Assembly: GCF_013409595.1 (NCBI RefSeq)
Contig: NZ_JACCBD010000001.1
Span: 248,001 to 312,000 of the forward strand
From: Leucobacter aridicollis
GTDB lineage: Bacteria > Actinomycetota > Actinomycetes > Actinomycetales > Microbacteriaceae
Direction of reading: 5' to 3'
Length of the DNA: 64,000 bases
Position numbers and translations under genes: made by a program. The notes beneath the pieces were generated by a model, which saw only the letters and a list, made by a program, of their open reading frames with translations, was not told where the DNA came from and made no database searches. This document shows, piece by piece, positions 35,343 to 44,120 of the stretch. Positions within the stretch are counted from its first letter, which is position 1, and every line of letters starts with the position of its first letter.

Positions 35343-36830
35343 ATGGAAAAGCAATTGGGGAACGACAAAAACTTGAAGTCTGGGAGCGAAGCCTTCTACC
35401 TGCGGCTACGGAATCGAGTGCCCAAAGAGACTCGAATGCGTTTGCCGAGACCATTGATTCAAATTGCAAAACGTTTGTTCCGGGTATCTGAGACGCTGGA
35501 CCACACTGAGTATGGGGGTGGAGGTGTTCGGCGGGCCGGGTTTGTGCGAACTGCGACAGCGAAAGTGACCCGTGGGTTGGGCTCAAATCCGCGAGGTGAT
35601 GCCTATCGCCACCGTTGGCTGCTGATGGACCGGGAGACAGGCGCCAACGACAACGCCGAGCACCTCTACCGATACGCTATGCAGCATTGCGAGGATGTCG
35701 AGCTTTGGTTTGTTTTGAGCCCACAATCGTCTGATTGGGAGAGGCTGAAAAATGAAGGATTTCGTCTTGTAGCTCCCCGAAGTGATGAACACAGGGTACT
35801 CCTGGAAAATACGGACCTGATCGCTAGTTCCCACGCCGATCACACTGTTATTAGTCAGTGGGGGTCAAAATACTACAGGGAACGCCGCTGGAGATTCGTG
35901 TTCCTACAGCACGGAGTTACCAAAGACGACCTGTCTCGGTGGCTCAACGGGAAATTCATTGATCTTATGGTCACGAGCTCAACAGCTGAATACGAGTCAA
36001 TTGTGGGCGATGATACGGGGTACGACCTGACGGGGCGGGAAGTAGTACTCACCGGGTTCCCGAGGCACGACAGGCTGATGCGCTTGGGGAATGGTCGGCC
36101 CGATAAGACGATTCTGCTTATTGCGCCGACTTGGCGTCGAGAGGTAATTATTCCGCTTCGAGAGGGAACTGGGGCATTGGGGGAGACCAGCTACTGGCAG
36201 CACTGGGACCAACTTCTTCGCTCCGAAGCCGTTCGGCTTTATCTTGAGAGCGACGAGTTTGAGGTTGTCTTCCTGCCTCACCCCGACGTGGCGCCCTTCA
36301 TAAGTTCGATCGCTGAGTATGAACAACTCGGGATTCGAGTAGCAAGTTATGAAGAGGATGTGCAGGAGCTGCTTGCCAACACAGTTCTCGGGCTAACCGA
36401 CTATTCCTCTCTTGTGTTTGACCTCGCAGTGCTCGGCACTCCGACTCTGTACTTTCAGTTCGATCGGGACCAGTTCTTCAATGGAAATCATGTTTACGAC
36501 CCCGGATACTTTGACTACGAGAGGGACGGGTTTGGCCCCGTTGCGGTAGGGCTGCTTGAGGCCGAGCATGCGTTGGCTAGCTTCTACCGCGGGGATACCT
36601 CGTTAATGAAAGCTGGAACTGAACGAGCACTTGCGAGTACGCCCTGGAGGGATGGGATGAACTGTTCTCGAACGGTCGCTGCGATTCGTGAAGCTTTGGC
36701 AGTGTCGCCAGTTCGACTAATCAATACGAGCCACCCTTCGCTTGAAATTGAATCGCGCGGTCTGTATGAGATTGATTCCGGAGGTAGTGGCTCGAAAGCG
36801 CTGGACGCCGCTGCACAGGTAGAAGGCTAG
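35343..36830 (+). CDS. CDP-glycerol:polyglycerophosphate glycerophosphotransferase-family protein
   Basis: 495 residues, preceded by AAGGC and GGGGAAG. Conserved TagF-type motifs are seen: FVFLQHGVTKDDLS, LLIAPTWRRE, FLPHPD and LGLTDYSSLVFDLAVLGTPTLYFQ. It would transfer polyol-phosphate units onto a lipid-linked acceptor in teichoic-acid-like synthesis. It follows the glycosyltransferase by 57 bases. Confidence 0.88.
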   Translation: MEKQLGNDKNLKSGSEAFYLRLRNRVPKETRMRLPRPLIQIAKRLFRVSETLDHTEYGGGGVRRAGFVRTATAKVTRGLGSNPRGDAYRHRWLLMDRETGANDNAEHLYRYAMQHCEDVELWFVLSPQSSDWERLKNEGFRLVAPRSDEHRVLLENTDLIASSHADHTVISQWGSKYYRERRWRFVFLQHGVTKDDLSRWLNGKFIDLMVTSSTAEYESIVGDDTGYDLTGREVVLTGFPRHDRLMRLGNGRPDKTILLIAPTWRREVIIPLREGTGALGETSYWQHWDQLLRSEAVRLYLESDEFEVVFLPHPDVAPFISSIAEYEQLGIRVASYEEDVQELLANTVLGLTDYSSLVFDLAVLGTPTLYFQFDRDQFFNGNHVYDPGYFDYERDGFGPVAVGLLEAEHALASFYRGDTSLMKAGTERALASTPWRDGMNCSRTVAAIREALAVSPVRLINTSHPSLEIESRGLYEIDSGGSGSKALDAAAQVEG

Positions 36831-37203
36831 GCCCTCATCGAGCTGGCTGGAGCTGGGTAGTGCTATAGCCGTGGGCAGATCCAGCCCGCGATCTCTGGGC
36901 TCTACGTGCTGACGCCGACGGTCGAGCGGGCGTGACAAATACGGAATTGATATCTGCCGATCCTGCATAGTCCAGAACCTGAAAGGCAATGGAATGCAAC
37001 TGGTGGGTCTGATGTCTCCGAGCGAGCGTGTGGCATAGAAGCCGGGGCGTGTCCTTAGCTAGACTAGAGATAGAAAGTTAATGCAAAATACATAGCTAAA
37101 TATTTGCAGGGGAACCCTGAGTCTAGTTCGCCGTGTCGCGAATGGCCTCGTTAGATGCGCTTTGGTGTGGGAGTGCTCCTCTGCGCAATCTGGAGAAAAG
37201 ATC
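36831..37203. other. A/T-rich intergenic region of the surface-polymer locus
   Basis: I see no gene, tRNA or clear terminator. A G/C-rich first part gives way to an A/T-rich stretch around 37065-37110, containing AGAAAGTTAATGCAAAATACATAGCTAAAT, split here only as a landmark, which may hold the promoter of the next gene. CTGGAGAAAAG just before 37204 is its ribosome binding site. Confidence 0.5.
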
Positions 37204-38874
37204 ATGAAAACGCCGTCGTCTCGGATGCTTCTGACGCGCATTGATCGGGTTTCGCTAGTCGGTGGGGTTCTGGACTTTGAAGGTTACGCCGTCTTTGAAG
37301 GCGTGGCTGTCACTGGCTATGGGCAGATAAAAACATCTATAGTTTTTCACTCCATTGAAACGCAAGTGGAGACTGCGCTCGGGGGCTTTCCGAACGAGGC
37401 CTTAAATGGTTTGATGCCAAGTCACGATCACGAAGTGGACTATTCATTCGGTGGTATCACGTCTAGCGGCAGATTTGGGATACCGCTTTTCTCGCTACCA
37501 GTTGGTCGGTATCAAGTCTTGGTGAAAGCCGAGCAAGGAGGCTTTGAGGCTCGCGTCGACACTCTTGCCGTTCCCGACCACGAAGAATGGGTCCTTGAAG
37601 GGACGCGTCACTATTGCACGCGAGCAGTCGGCGGGAAGTGGGAGATTTTAGTTTTATCAGCGGTGGGCCGCCCGGCCTCCGATGCATACCATGAGCTAGC
37701 CGAAATCTCACTGGAGGGCGGCATCCTCTACCTTGAAGGGTATTTCGCTCCCCGCGGAAGAGAGATTTCCTCGTACGAATCGATCGAATTCACATTGTCC
37801 GTGGCTCCAGTTTCCGCGACAGGTCCGAACTTAAACATCTCAGCGACAATTCCGCTTGCCATTGGCAGCCGCGAGGACGTCTCAACTAGGAGCGGGGAGC
37901 CCTGGCGCAACCAGAGCAAGGGCTACTATGCCACCCCTGCCTACGAGGGGATCGAGCTGCCGACACTGGCCACTGGCGAATATCAGTTGCTTGTGACCGC
38001 GCGAATTGGTGATGATCTGCAGACGGTTGTGCTGACGCCGGTATTGAAGGTCGAGGGCACCTACTCCGGCCAAGCTGGTAAGCCCTCAATCGGGGTTATA
38101 GGTTCTTGTCTAATTCGTGACAATTTTAGATCGGACCTCGCTCCGGGGTGGCGTGATTTTTACTCTGTTCATGGAACACACTTTCAGATGTCCCTCGTTA
38201 GCTTGATGTCCCCAGCTGTAGCCACTTCAGAACATCAGTTTTACGACCTCCATGCACACTCAGCAGAGTGCACGCGGCGTGATTTCACAAAGGAATACCT
38301 GGAAGAGATCGCGCAGGGCAAACCTGACATACTGTTGATTGATGCTCGGGCGGATGCTAGACATGGTGTTATTCGGTGTGGTGCTAGCTGGGTGACGAAC
38401 CACTTACTAATGCTTCGCAAGAGCGAGTATTATTCCTCGATCCGGGCGAATCACTCTATCCACATGCTCGATGATCCTCTCGAGTATTCCGCAGCTTTCC
38501 GCCAGGCTTGCGAATTGCTGCGTAGCTTCCTAGCCCGCCGTTCCCCGAAGACTCGAGTAATCTGGGTGAGCGCAAAGGGCGTTGGCCAGTACCGTGGTTT
38601 GAGTGGTGCCGGTAGATTCGTGGGCTCAAAGAACCCTGAGATCCTAAATCGCGTCTGGGCAGAGTTAGACAGTATCGCCGTTTCGGTGTTTGGCTGCGAT
38701 CTAATCGATGCGATGCGCCCAAGCCTTTTCGCTTCGAGCGACTACCCGTTTGGCACAGGGCCAATTCACTACGAAAAGTTCTATTATTCAGTTTTTCGAG
38801 AGCGCTTGTTGGCAGCCCTTGACTATGAACAAAGCTGCCAGCTGGTTGTACTCCCGCCTGTGGTAGCTGCTTGA
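37204..38874 (+). CDS. Surface-locus protein with a C-terminal DUF6270-like domain
   Basis: 556 residues. The N-terminal 290 residues look like two repeated beta-rich domains (compare DRVSLVGGVLDFEGYAVFEG with LAEISLEGGILYLEGYFAPRG). The C-terminal part begins IGVIGSCLIRDNFRS and includes HAHSAECTRRDFTKEYLEEI and DILLIDARADAR, resembling the SGNH-hydrolase-like DUF6270 proteins found in polysaccharide loci. It has no signal peptide. GGAGAAAAG precedes the ATG. A role in modifying a surface polymer is likely from context; the reaction is not known. Confidence 0.65.
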   Translation: MKTPSSRMLLTRIDRVSLVGGVLDFEGYAVFEGVAVTGYGQIKTSIVFHSIETQVETALGGFPNEALNGLMPSHDHEVDYSFGGITSSGRFGIPLFSLPVGRYQVLVKAEQGGFEARVDTLAVPDHEEWVLEGTRHYCTRAVGGKWEILVLSAVGRPASDAYHELAEISLEGGILYLEGYFAPRGREISSYESIEFTLSVAPVSATGPNLNISATIPLAIGSREDVSTRSGEPWRNQSKGYYATPAYEGIELPTLATGEYQLLVTARIGDDLQTVVLTPVLKVEGTYSGQAGKPSIGVIGSCLIRDNFRSDLAPGWRDFYSVHGTHFQMSLVSLMSPAVATSEHQFYDLHAHSAECTRRDFTKEYLEEIAQGKPDILLIDARADARHGVIRCGASWVTNHLLMLRKSEYYSSIRANHSIHMLDDPLEYSAAFRQACELLRSFLARRSPKTRVIWVSAKGVGQYRGLSGAGRFVGSKNPEILNRVWAELDSIAVSVFGCDLIDAMRPSLFASSDYPFGTGPIHYEKFYYSVFRERLLAALDYEQSCQLVVLPPVVAA

Positions 38875-39017
38875 AGCTCTGTGCTAACGGAGCTCTCTTG
38901 GGTGGCGCTCGTCTGGTGTGATCTCTGGGGAAACCTGCCTCTAGCTACACGGTCTTCAAGAGTTTGGGCTTGACGCAAAGTGCGCTGAAGGTCTATCGAG
39001 AGGTCGAGCGGCGGCTC

Positions 39018-40040
39018 TCAACCCCGTAAGCCGCGATAGCTGCCTTCGAACGCAGCATAGTCGGGCCGAAAGAGCAGGTACTCAAGTCCAACGTGCTCGC
39101 GTTCGAGGTAGATGCTTGAGTAATCGGTGACGACTTGGGCGGCCACGCCGAAGAGTTCGTACGAAGTTATTTCCAGTGTACGTAATGACGAGCTATCGAA
39201 GACTTGGGGGCCAAAGCTGGAATAGGAATCGGCATCTTGCGGATGAACTTTCACGACGAGTGCCGCTCCAGTGGTCGACATCAACTCGAATAACTTCGCT
39301 GAAACTGTTGAGTGTATGATGCCGAGAGGCACCCCGCTCACCCGCACCTCGCGCCCGCGCCGAGTCACCCGATACGTCGGGGCCCAAACCACGAGAGGCT
39401 TCGTCGGGTCGAGCCCAAGCTTCTCAAGTATCGACGTGTCGCCCACGGACCGCCGCATGATCTCGAGGCGCGGCATGTACTCGATGACCTCGGTGTCGGG
39501 CGGCAGCTTGTACTCCTTGAGCTGCTGTTCGACCCACTGCGGCGTGATCGAGGCGAGCACGTTTGTCGGTGCGCGAAAAGTTGTGTCTGGTTTGGGGCCG
39601 CTGCCGTGCGTGAGATGGACGTGGCGCCGCTTCCTTGAGAAGTCGCGCCCGGGCAGCAGCACGTGCGTGGAGTACGTTTCGCGGCTGCGGCGGTACTCGC
39701 CGAGCAGCGCCCGGTAGCTGAGCTCACGGTATTCCAGCTGCGGCGGCACCTCGAGTTCAAGCCGCCGTGCTGCCATGCCAACGGCAATACGCGAGATCTC
39801 AGGCGACGGGGTAACGAGTACGATGCGGTCGAACTCCCCACTGTCGCCGAGGAACACTGCCTGCGCCGTCGCGTTCTCTTCGTCAGCGTTCAGCGTGACG
39901 ATCGCCGCGTGACGGGGGCGCGGCCGAGTCGTGGAGAGCGTGGCCGTCGTAATGAGCGAGCGAACCTCGCGAACAGCACGGCCCCAGCCCCGCGAGACGA
40001 GGTGCCCCCGGCGCAGTCGTGCAAGCAAAGTCTCGGCCAC
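39018..40040 (-). CDS. TagB/TagF-like glycerophosphotransferase, apparently C-terminally shortened
   Basis: 340 residues. Motifs HLTHGSGPKPD, VVWAPTYRVTR, VVKVHPQD and VTDYSSIYLEREHVGLEYL identify the CDP-glycerol glycerophosphotransferase-like family. Relatives usually continue about 50-80 residues beyond the TDYSS region; here the protein ends soon after FRPDYAAFEGSYRGL. I found no obvious continuation in another frame in the 140 bases downstream. It may be a short variant or a gene trimmed when the left half of the locus was acquired. It ends the minus-strand export/synthesis operon. Confidence 0.75.
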   Translation of the reverse strand: MAETLLARLRRGHLVSRGWGRAVREVRSLITTATLSTTRPRPRHAAIVTLNADEENATAQAVFLGDSGEFDRIVLVTPSPEISRIAVGMAARRLELEVPPQLEYRELSYRALLGEYRRSRETYSTHVLLPGRDFSRKRRHVHLTHGSGPKPDTTFRAPTNVLASITPQWVEQQLKEYKLPPDTEVIEYMPRLEIMRRSVGDTSILEKLGLDPTKPLVVWAPTYRVTRRGREVRVSGVPLGIIHSTVSAKLFELMSTTGAALVVKVHPQDADSYSSFGPQVFDSSSLRTLEITSYELFGVAAQVVTDYSSIYLEREHVGLEYLLFRPDYAAFEGSYRGLRG

Positions 40041-40046
40041 GACCGG

Positions 40047-40766
40047 TTACTTCTTCTTAGGGGCGATGAGTTTGAGTGCCTCGTCGAGCGAGCCGTCGTG
40101 GATCATGCGGCCACGCTCGAGCACAATGCCTCGGTCACAGAGCTGCTTGAGCTGACCGGCGCTGTGACTCACGATGAACATCGTCTTGCCCTGCGCCTTG
40201 AGCTCCTTGAGTTTCAAGTCGCACTTGGCGCGGAACTCCGCGTCGCCTACCGAGAGTACCTCGTCCACGAGCAGCACGTCGAGCTCCGTGTGAATGGCGA
40301 CAGAGAAGCCCAGCCGTGCGTACATGCCCGAGGAGTAACGCTTCACCTCGGTATCGATGAAACCGGCGAGCTCCGAGAACTCGACGATCTGGTCGAAGCG
40401 CTCGTCGGTCTCCTTCTTCGTCATGCCCAGGATCGATGCGTTCATGTAGATGTTCTCGCGCCCGGTGAGCTCGGGGTGGAAGCCAGCCCCGACCTCGAGC
40501 AGGCCCGCGATGCGCCCCCGCACACGGATCCACCCGTCGCTCGGGCGGAGTACGCCCGACAGCAGCTTCAGCGTCGTCGACTTGCCTGAGCCGTTCTTGC
40601 CCATGAGCGCGACGGCTTCGCCCGGCCGCACCTCGAAGCTCAGCCCATTGACGGCGGTGAACTCCTCGGCGATCGTGCGGCTCTGCACAGCGTCCATCAC
40701 CGTTCGTTTGAGCGAGCGCGCGTGACGCAACTTGAACCGCTTCGAGACGTCCTCGAAGACGATCAT
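40047..40766 (-). CDS. Polysaccharide/teichoic acid ABC exporter ATPase (TagH/Wzt type)
   Basis: 239 residues from the ATG at 40766, 13 bases after the permease stop; a longer frame overlapping the permease is not family-like. Walker A GKNGSGKST is at 56-64, the exporter-specific signature YSSGMYARLGFS replaces LSGGQ, and Walker B is VLLVDEVLSVGD. There is no C-terminal carbohydrate-binding extension, so it resembles the short TagH core rather than Wzt with a recognition domain. It works with the permease upstream to move the lipid-linked polymer across the membrane. Confidence 0.9.
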   Translation of the reverse strand: MIVFEDVSKRFKLRHARSLKRTVMDAVQSRTIAEEFTAVNGLSFEVRPGEAVALMGKNGSGKSTTLKLLSGVLRPSDGWIRVRGRIAGLLEVGAGFHPELTGRENIYMNASILGMTKKETDERFDQIVEFSELAGFIDTEVKRYSSGMYARLGFSVAIHTELDVLLVDEVLSVGDAEFRAKCDLKLKELKAQGKTMFIVSHSAGQLKQLCDRGIVLERGRMIHDGSLDEALKLIAPKKK

Positions 40767-40779
40767 CGGGTCTTGGTCG

Positions 40780-41712
40780 TCAGAGATTCTGGGCAAAATC
40801 ACCCTCCAGTTTGCGGAACACGACCTGGCCGAGCAGCAGCGTGCCGAGGGCGATGCCCACGCCACCGATCGTGTTGGTGAGCGCGAAGTCAGGGATCTGC
40901 GGCTCGGAGACAATTGGCGCCCAGAACACCTCGTGGAAGAGCTCGACCGCAACAGTCACGGGGTTCACCATGTAGACCTGATAAACCCACGCGGGAACGA
41001 CGTTGCGCAGCATCTCGTGCGAGTAGATCACGGGCGACATCCACACGGCGAACATGAGAAACACGTCGATGATGTTCTTCGCGTCGCGGTACGCGACGTT
41101 CAGGGCGCCGAACAGCAGCCCGAGGCCGAGCGTGAAGGCGAGCAGGATCGCAAGGGCAACGATGACCTTGACGATCGCAAGCCAGGAGAACGCGAAATTG
41201 CCGTACATCATGCTGACAGCCAGCAGCACGACGAGCTGCGGGAGGAAGTGGATGAACGCCGAGCCGACAGAGGAAACCGGGAAGAGCTCGCGCGGCAGGT
41301 AGATCTTCTTGATGAGCGCCGCGTTGCCCGTAATCGAGTTTGTCGCTGCCCTCGTCGCCTCGGAGTAGAAGTTGATGAGCACGATTCCGGAGAGCAGGTA
41401 CAGCGGGAAAAGCTCGAGGCCGCGCGTGAGGCCGAGCACGACGCCCATGATGAAGAAGTACATGAAGAACTGCATCGCGGGCTTCACGTACGACCAGCCC
41501 CAGCCCATCACCGAGCCGTAGTAGCGCGTGGAGGTGCCCTTTTTGAGCAGCATCGCCAGTAGATGCGGGTAGCGGAATGTGTCGAGCAGCCAGCGGCTGT
41601 CGCCCGGTGCCCGATAGCGCGCGTCGTCGAGCGGCGAGAGCTTCGGGCGCGAAGCAGCGCGCCGCTCACCGCCCTGCACCACGCGCACGGGCTGGGTGTC
41701 GTCAAGCGTCAT
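40780..41712 (-). CDS. ABC-2 type polysaccharide/teichoic acid export permease
   Basis: 310 residues with about six membrane segments and a cytoplasmic N-terminus of roughly 60 residues. Family features include GWGWSYVKPAMQFFMYFFIMGVV, INFYSEATRAATNSI, LIKKIYLPRELFPVSSVGS and NVAYRDAKNIIDVFLMFAVWMSPVIY. It directly abuts the UDP-sugar dehydrogenase gene upstream. TagG or Wzm are the best-known relatives. Confidence 0.9.
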   Translation of the reverse strand: MTLDDTQPVRVVQGGERRAASRPKLSPLDDARYRAPGDSRWLLDTFRYPHLLAMLLKKGTSTRYYGSVMGWGWSYVKPAMQFFMYFFIMGVVLGLTRGLELFPLYLLSGIVLINFYSEATRAATNSITGNAALIKKIYLPRELFPVSSVGSAFIHFLPQLVVLLAVSMMYGNFAFSWLAIVKVIVALAILLAFTLGLGLLFGALNVAYRDAKNIIDVFLMFAVWMSPVIYSHEMLRNVVPAWVYQVYMVNPVTVAVELFHEVFWAPIVSEPQIPDFALTNTIGGVGIALGTLLLGQVVFRKLEGDFAQNL

Positions 41713-43065
41713 TCAGCGTCTCCCAATTCCACGGTACTTCCATCCGGCGGCTGACCATGCTTCCCGGTCAAGGCAGTTGCGCCCGTCAAACACTGTGCGA
41801 CTCGCGACGAGCGTTGCCGCGCGGGCGGGGTCGAGCTGTCGGTACTCGGCCCACTCGGTAGCGAGGATGAGGCAGTCCGCGTCGCGGAGCGCGTCGTCGA
41901 GGCTCGCCTCAAGGCCCAGCTCAGGATACCGGCCGGCCACGTTCGGCAGCGCTGCCGGGTCGGTCAGGGTCAATATTGAACCAAGTCTGTGCAGCTCGCG
42001 GGCGATATCGATCGCGGGTGAGTCACGAATGTCGTCAGACTCTGGCTTGAACGCGGCGCCGAGCACGGTGACGCGGCGGCCTACGACGCTGCCGCCGAAG
42101 TGCTCAGCGACAGCCTCAACAATGCGCGCGCGCTGCCCGAGGTTGATCTCGTCGACCTGGGCGAGCAGCGCCGCCGGGGCAGCAGCGCCGAGCTCGGTCG
42201 CGCGGGCCGCGAACGCACGGATGTCCTTCGGCAGGCAGCCACCCCCGAAGCCGATGCCGGCGCGAAGGTAGTGCGGGCCGATCCGCTCGTCGTGACCGAG
42301 CGCCTCGGCGAGACCAACAACGTCGGCGCCGGCCCGCTCGGCGACATCGGCCATCGCGTTCATGAACGAGATGCGGGTGGCAAGGTACGCGTTCGCGGCA
42401 CCCTTGACGAGCTCTGCGGTTGGGAGATCAGTCACGACGAGGGGCGTTCCGAGCTCGAGCATCGTGGCGTATGCCTGACGGAGTATGTCGAGGGTGCCAG
42501 AAGACTCAGCGGATGCGGGCCGCCCGCTCCCCTCAGCTGCAGACACCCCGATGACGATGCGGTCGGGCGAGAGGCTGTCGGCGATCGCGCGCCCCTCACG
42601 AAGAAACTCGGGGTTCCACACGAGCGTCGCGCCCGCGCCCTCAACGAGGCCCGAGAGCCGCGCTGCCGTGCCGACGGGAACCGTCGATTTGCCGGCAACG
42701 ACCGACCCAGGCTTGAGATGGGGGATGAGTGCCTCGGTCGCGCTGAACAGCGCGCGAAGGTCTGCCGCATCGCTGCCCACGGACTGGGGCGTGCCAACGC
42801 ACACGAAGTGCAGGTCAGCAGTGGCCGCCGCCCCGATGTCCGTCGAGAACCGCAGCCGGCCTGACGCGAGACCCGCGGCGAGCCGCTCGGGCAGGCTCGG
42901 TTCAAAGAAGGGTGCCTCGCCTGAAGCGAGCTGCGCGATGCGCTCGCCAGAAACGTCGATGCCGACGACGTCGTGCCCGAGCGCGGCCATCGCTACCGCG
43001 TGCACGGTGCCGAGGTAGCCGCAGCCGATCACCGAGATCCTCAGCGGCGTCGTGGGGCCGCTCAT
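41713..43065 (-). CDS. UDP-glucose/UDP-ManNAc 6-dehydrogenase family protein
   Basis: 450 residues from the ATG at 43065, which overlaps the previous gene's stop (ATGA). The Rossmann motif ISVIGCGYLGTVHAVAMA, the SGEAPFFEPSLPE segment, FVCVGTPQ and the active-site cysteine in GFGGGCLPKDIRAF are typical. It oxidises a UDP-hexose to the uronic acid, a precursor for an acidic polysaccharide. This suggests the polymer of the right half contains uronic acid (teichuronic-like). Distinguishing UDP-glucose from UDP-ManNAc specificity is not possible here. Confidence 0.88.
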   Translation of the reverse strand: MSGPTTPLRISVIGCGYLGTVHAVAMAALGHDVVGIDVSGERIAQLASGEAPFFEPSLPERLAAGLASGRLRFSTDIGAAATADLHFVCVGTPQSVGSDAADLRALFSATEALIPHLKPGSVVAGKSTVPVGTAARLSGLVEGAGATLVWNPEFLREGRAIADSLSPDRIVIGVSAAEGSGRPASAESSGTLDILRQAYATMLELGTPLVVTDLPTAELVKGAANAYLATRISFMNAMADVAERAGADVVGLAEALGHDERIGPHYLRAGIGFGGGCLPKDIRAFAARATELGAAAPAALLAQVDEINLGQRARIVEAVAEHFGGSVVGRRVTVLGAAFKPESDDIRDSPAIDIARELHRLGSILTLTDPAALPNVAGRYPELGLEASLDDALRDADCLILATEWAEYRQLDPARAATLVASRTVFDGRNCLDREAWSAAGWKYRGIGRR

Positions 43066-44120
43066 GATGCGCCTCCGTCCGGCAACGTCGCGGCACCGGG
43101 CGCCGCGACCTCGGCAGCGGCGCCGAACACATCGGCCCCGACCGGCCCGGCCGCCCCAAGCGCCTTCCGCACCGCCTGAAGTCCCGCCAGCTGCTCCCGC
43201 GCGCGGCCCGCCCGCACCGCGCCCATCGCGGCGACGAGATCCTCCCGCCGCGCTGCGAGCTCGCGCACACCGGCCGCGATCTGATCGGCCTCGGGCGCCG
43301 TGTAAAGCGCGCTGTCGCCGTAGAAGCCGCGCAGCTCGGGGAAGTCGCTCGTGAGTTGCGGGACGCCGGCGCCAAACGCCTCGTACCCGGCCCGCTGCAT
43401 CGTGTGCGCGCGGGTTGTGAGCGCGACGACGCCGAGTGCGCCCCGAACGAGCGCGGCGTACTCCGCCTCGCTCACGAATCCGGTGAACGTGACGTTCGGG
43501 GGAGCGGCAGAAACGACGTGCGCGGGCGCCTTGCCCGTCAGCTTCCACTCTGTCTCGGGCGTGAGCGCCGCCGCGGTGAGGATCGCGGCCACCGGCTCGT
43601 CATTCGCGTAGCTCAGCGGGCACAGCACATAGGCGCCGGGGTGCGCAACCGCCGCAACGGCAGAAGCCCCAGCCGCCGCCGCAACAACCGCGGGCCCCTT
43701 AATCACGTCGTGCAGCACGATCGCGGGCACCCCGGCCCGCTCGCACACCTGCCGCAGGTGCGATCCGGTGACGATCGCGGTGCCGCCGATCCTGCGCATG
43801 AACCACAGCGATGGGCGTAGCGCCCACGCCCACTTCGGGTCGAGGAAGAAGCCCGTGTGGAGATCGAAGACGAGGCGCTCGGGGTGCCTCCTCCCGCCGA
43901 CAAGCGCGAGCAGCGCGGGCGCGGGCGGCAGCATGAGCGCGGCGCTCGGGGGCCGCTCTTCGCGCAGGATCCTGCGGGTCGCCCGCACCTGCCTGACGTA
44001 CCTGCCGAGTAGCCCGAGCCGCGAGGGCAGATAGATGTAACGCGGCTCGAGGCCGAGCGCCGGAGCGAGGTCGGCGGTGCGGCCGTTCTGCCTCGTCCAA
44101 CTGATGAAGACGCCGGTCAC
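43062..44120 (-). CDS. Glycosyltransferase of the surface-polymer operon (GT4-like)
   Basis: 352 residues from a GTG that overlaps the upstream stop codon (GTGA). The protein has the two-domain GT-B look: FISWTRQNGRTADLAPALG at the start, LVFDLHTGFFLDPKW, then VTFTGFVSEAEYAALVRGALGVVALTTRAHTMQRAGYEAFGAGVPQL, with the acidic residue region expected in GT4-like enzymes. It is less clearly assigned than its neighbours. Donor and acceptor are unknown. Confidence 0.72.
   Translation of the reverse strand: MTGVFISWTRQNGRTADLAPALGLEPRYIYLPSRLGLLGRYVRQVRATRRILREERPPSAALMLPPAPALLALVGGRRHPERLVFDLHTGFFLDPKWAWALRPSLWFMRRIGGTAIVTGSHLRQVCERAGVPAIVLHDVIKGPAVVAAAAGASAVAAVAHPGAYVLCPLSYANDEPVAAILTAAALTPETEWKLTGKAPAHVVSAAPPNVTFTGFVSEAEYAALVRGALGVVALTTRAHTMQRAGYEAFGAGVPQLTSDFPELRGFYGDSALYTAPEADQIAAGVRELAARREDLVAAMGAVRAGRAREQLAGLQAVRKALGAAGPVGADVFGAAAEVAAPGAATLPDGGAS

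Noticed and set aside
36831..37203. Possible tRNA or small RNA in the polymer locus gap
   Set aside because: No cloverleaf, conserved TTCRA arm or terminator seen.
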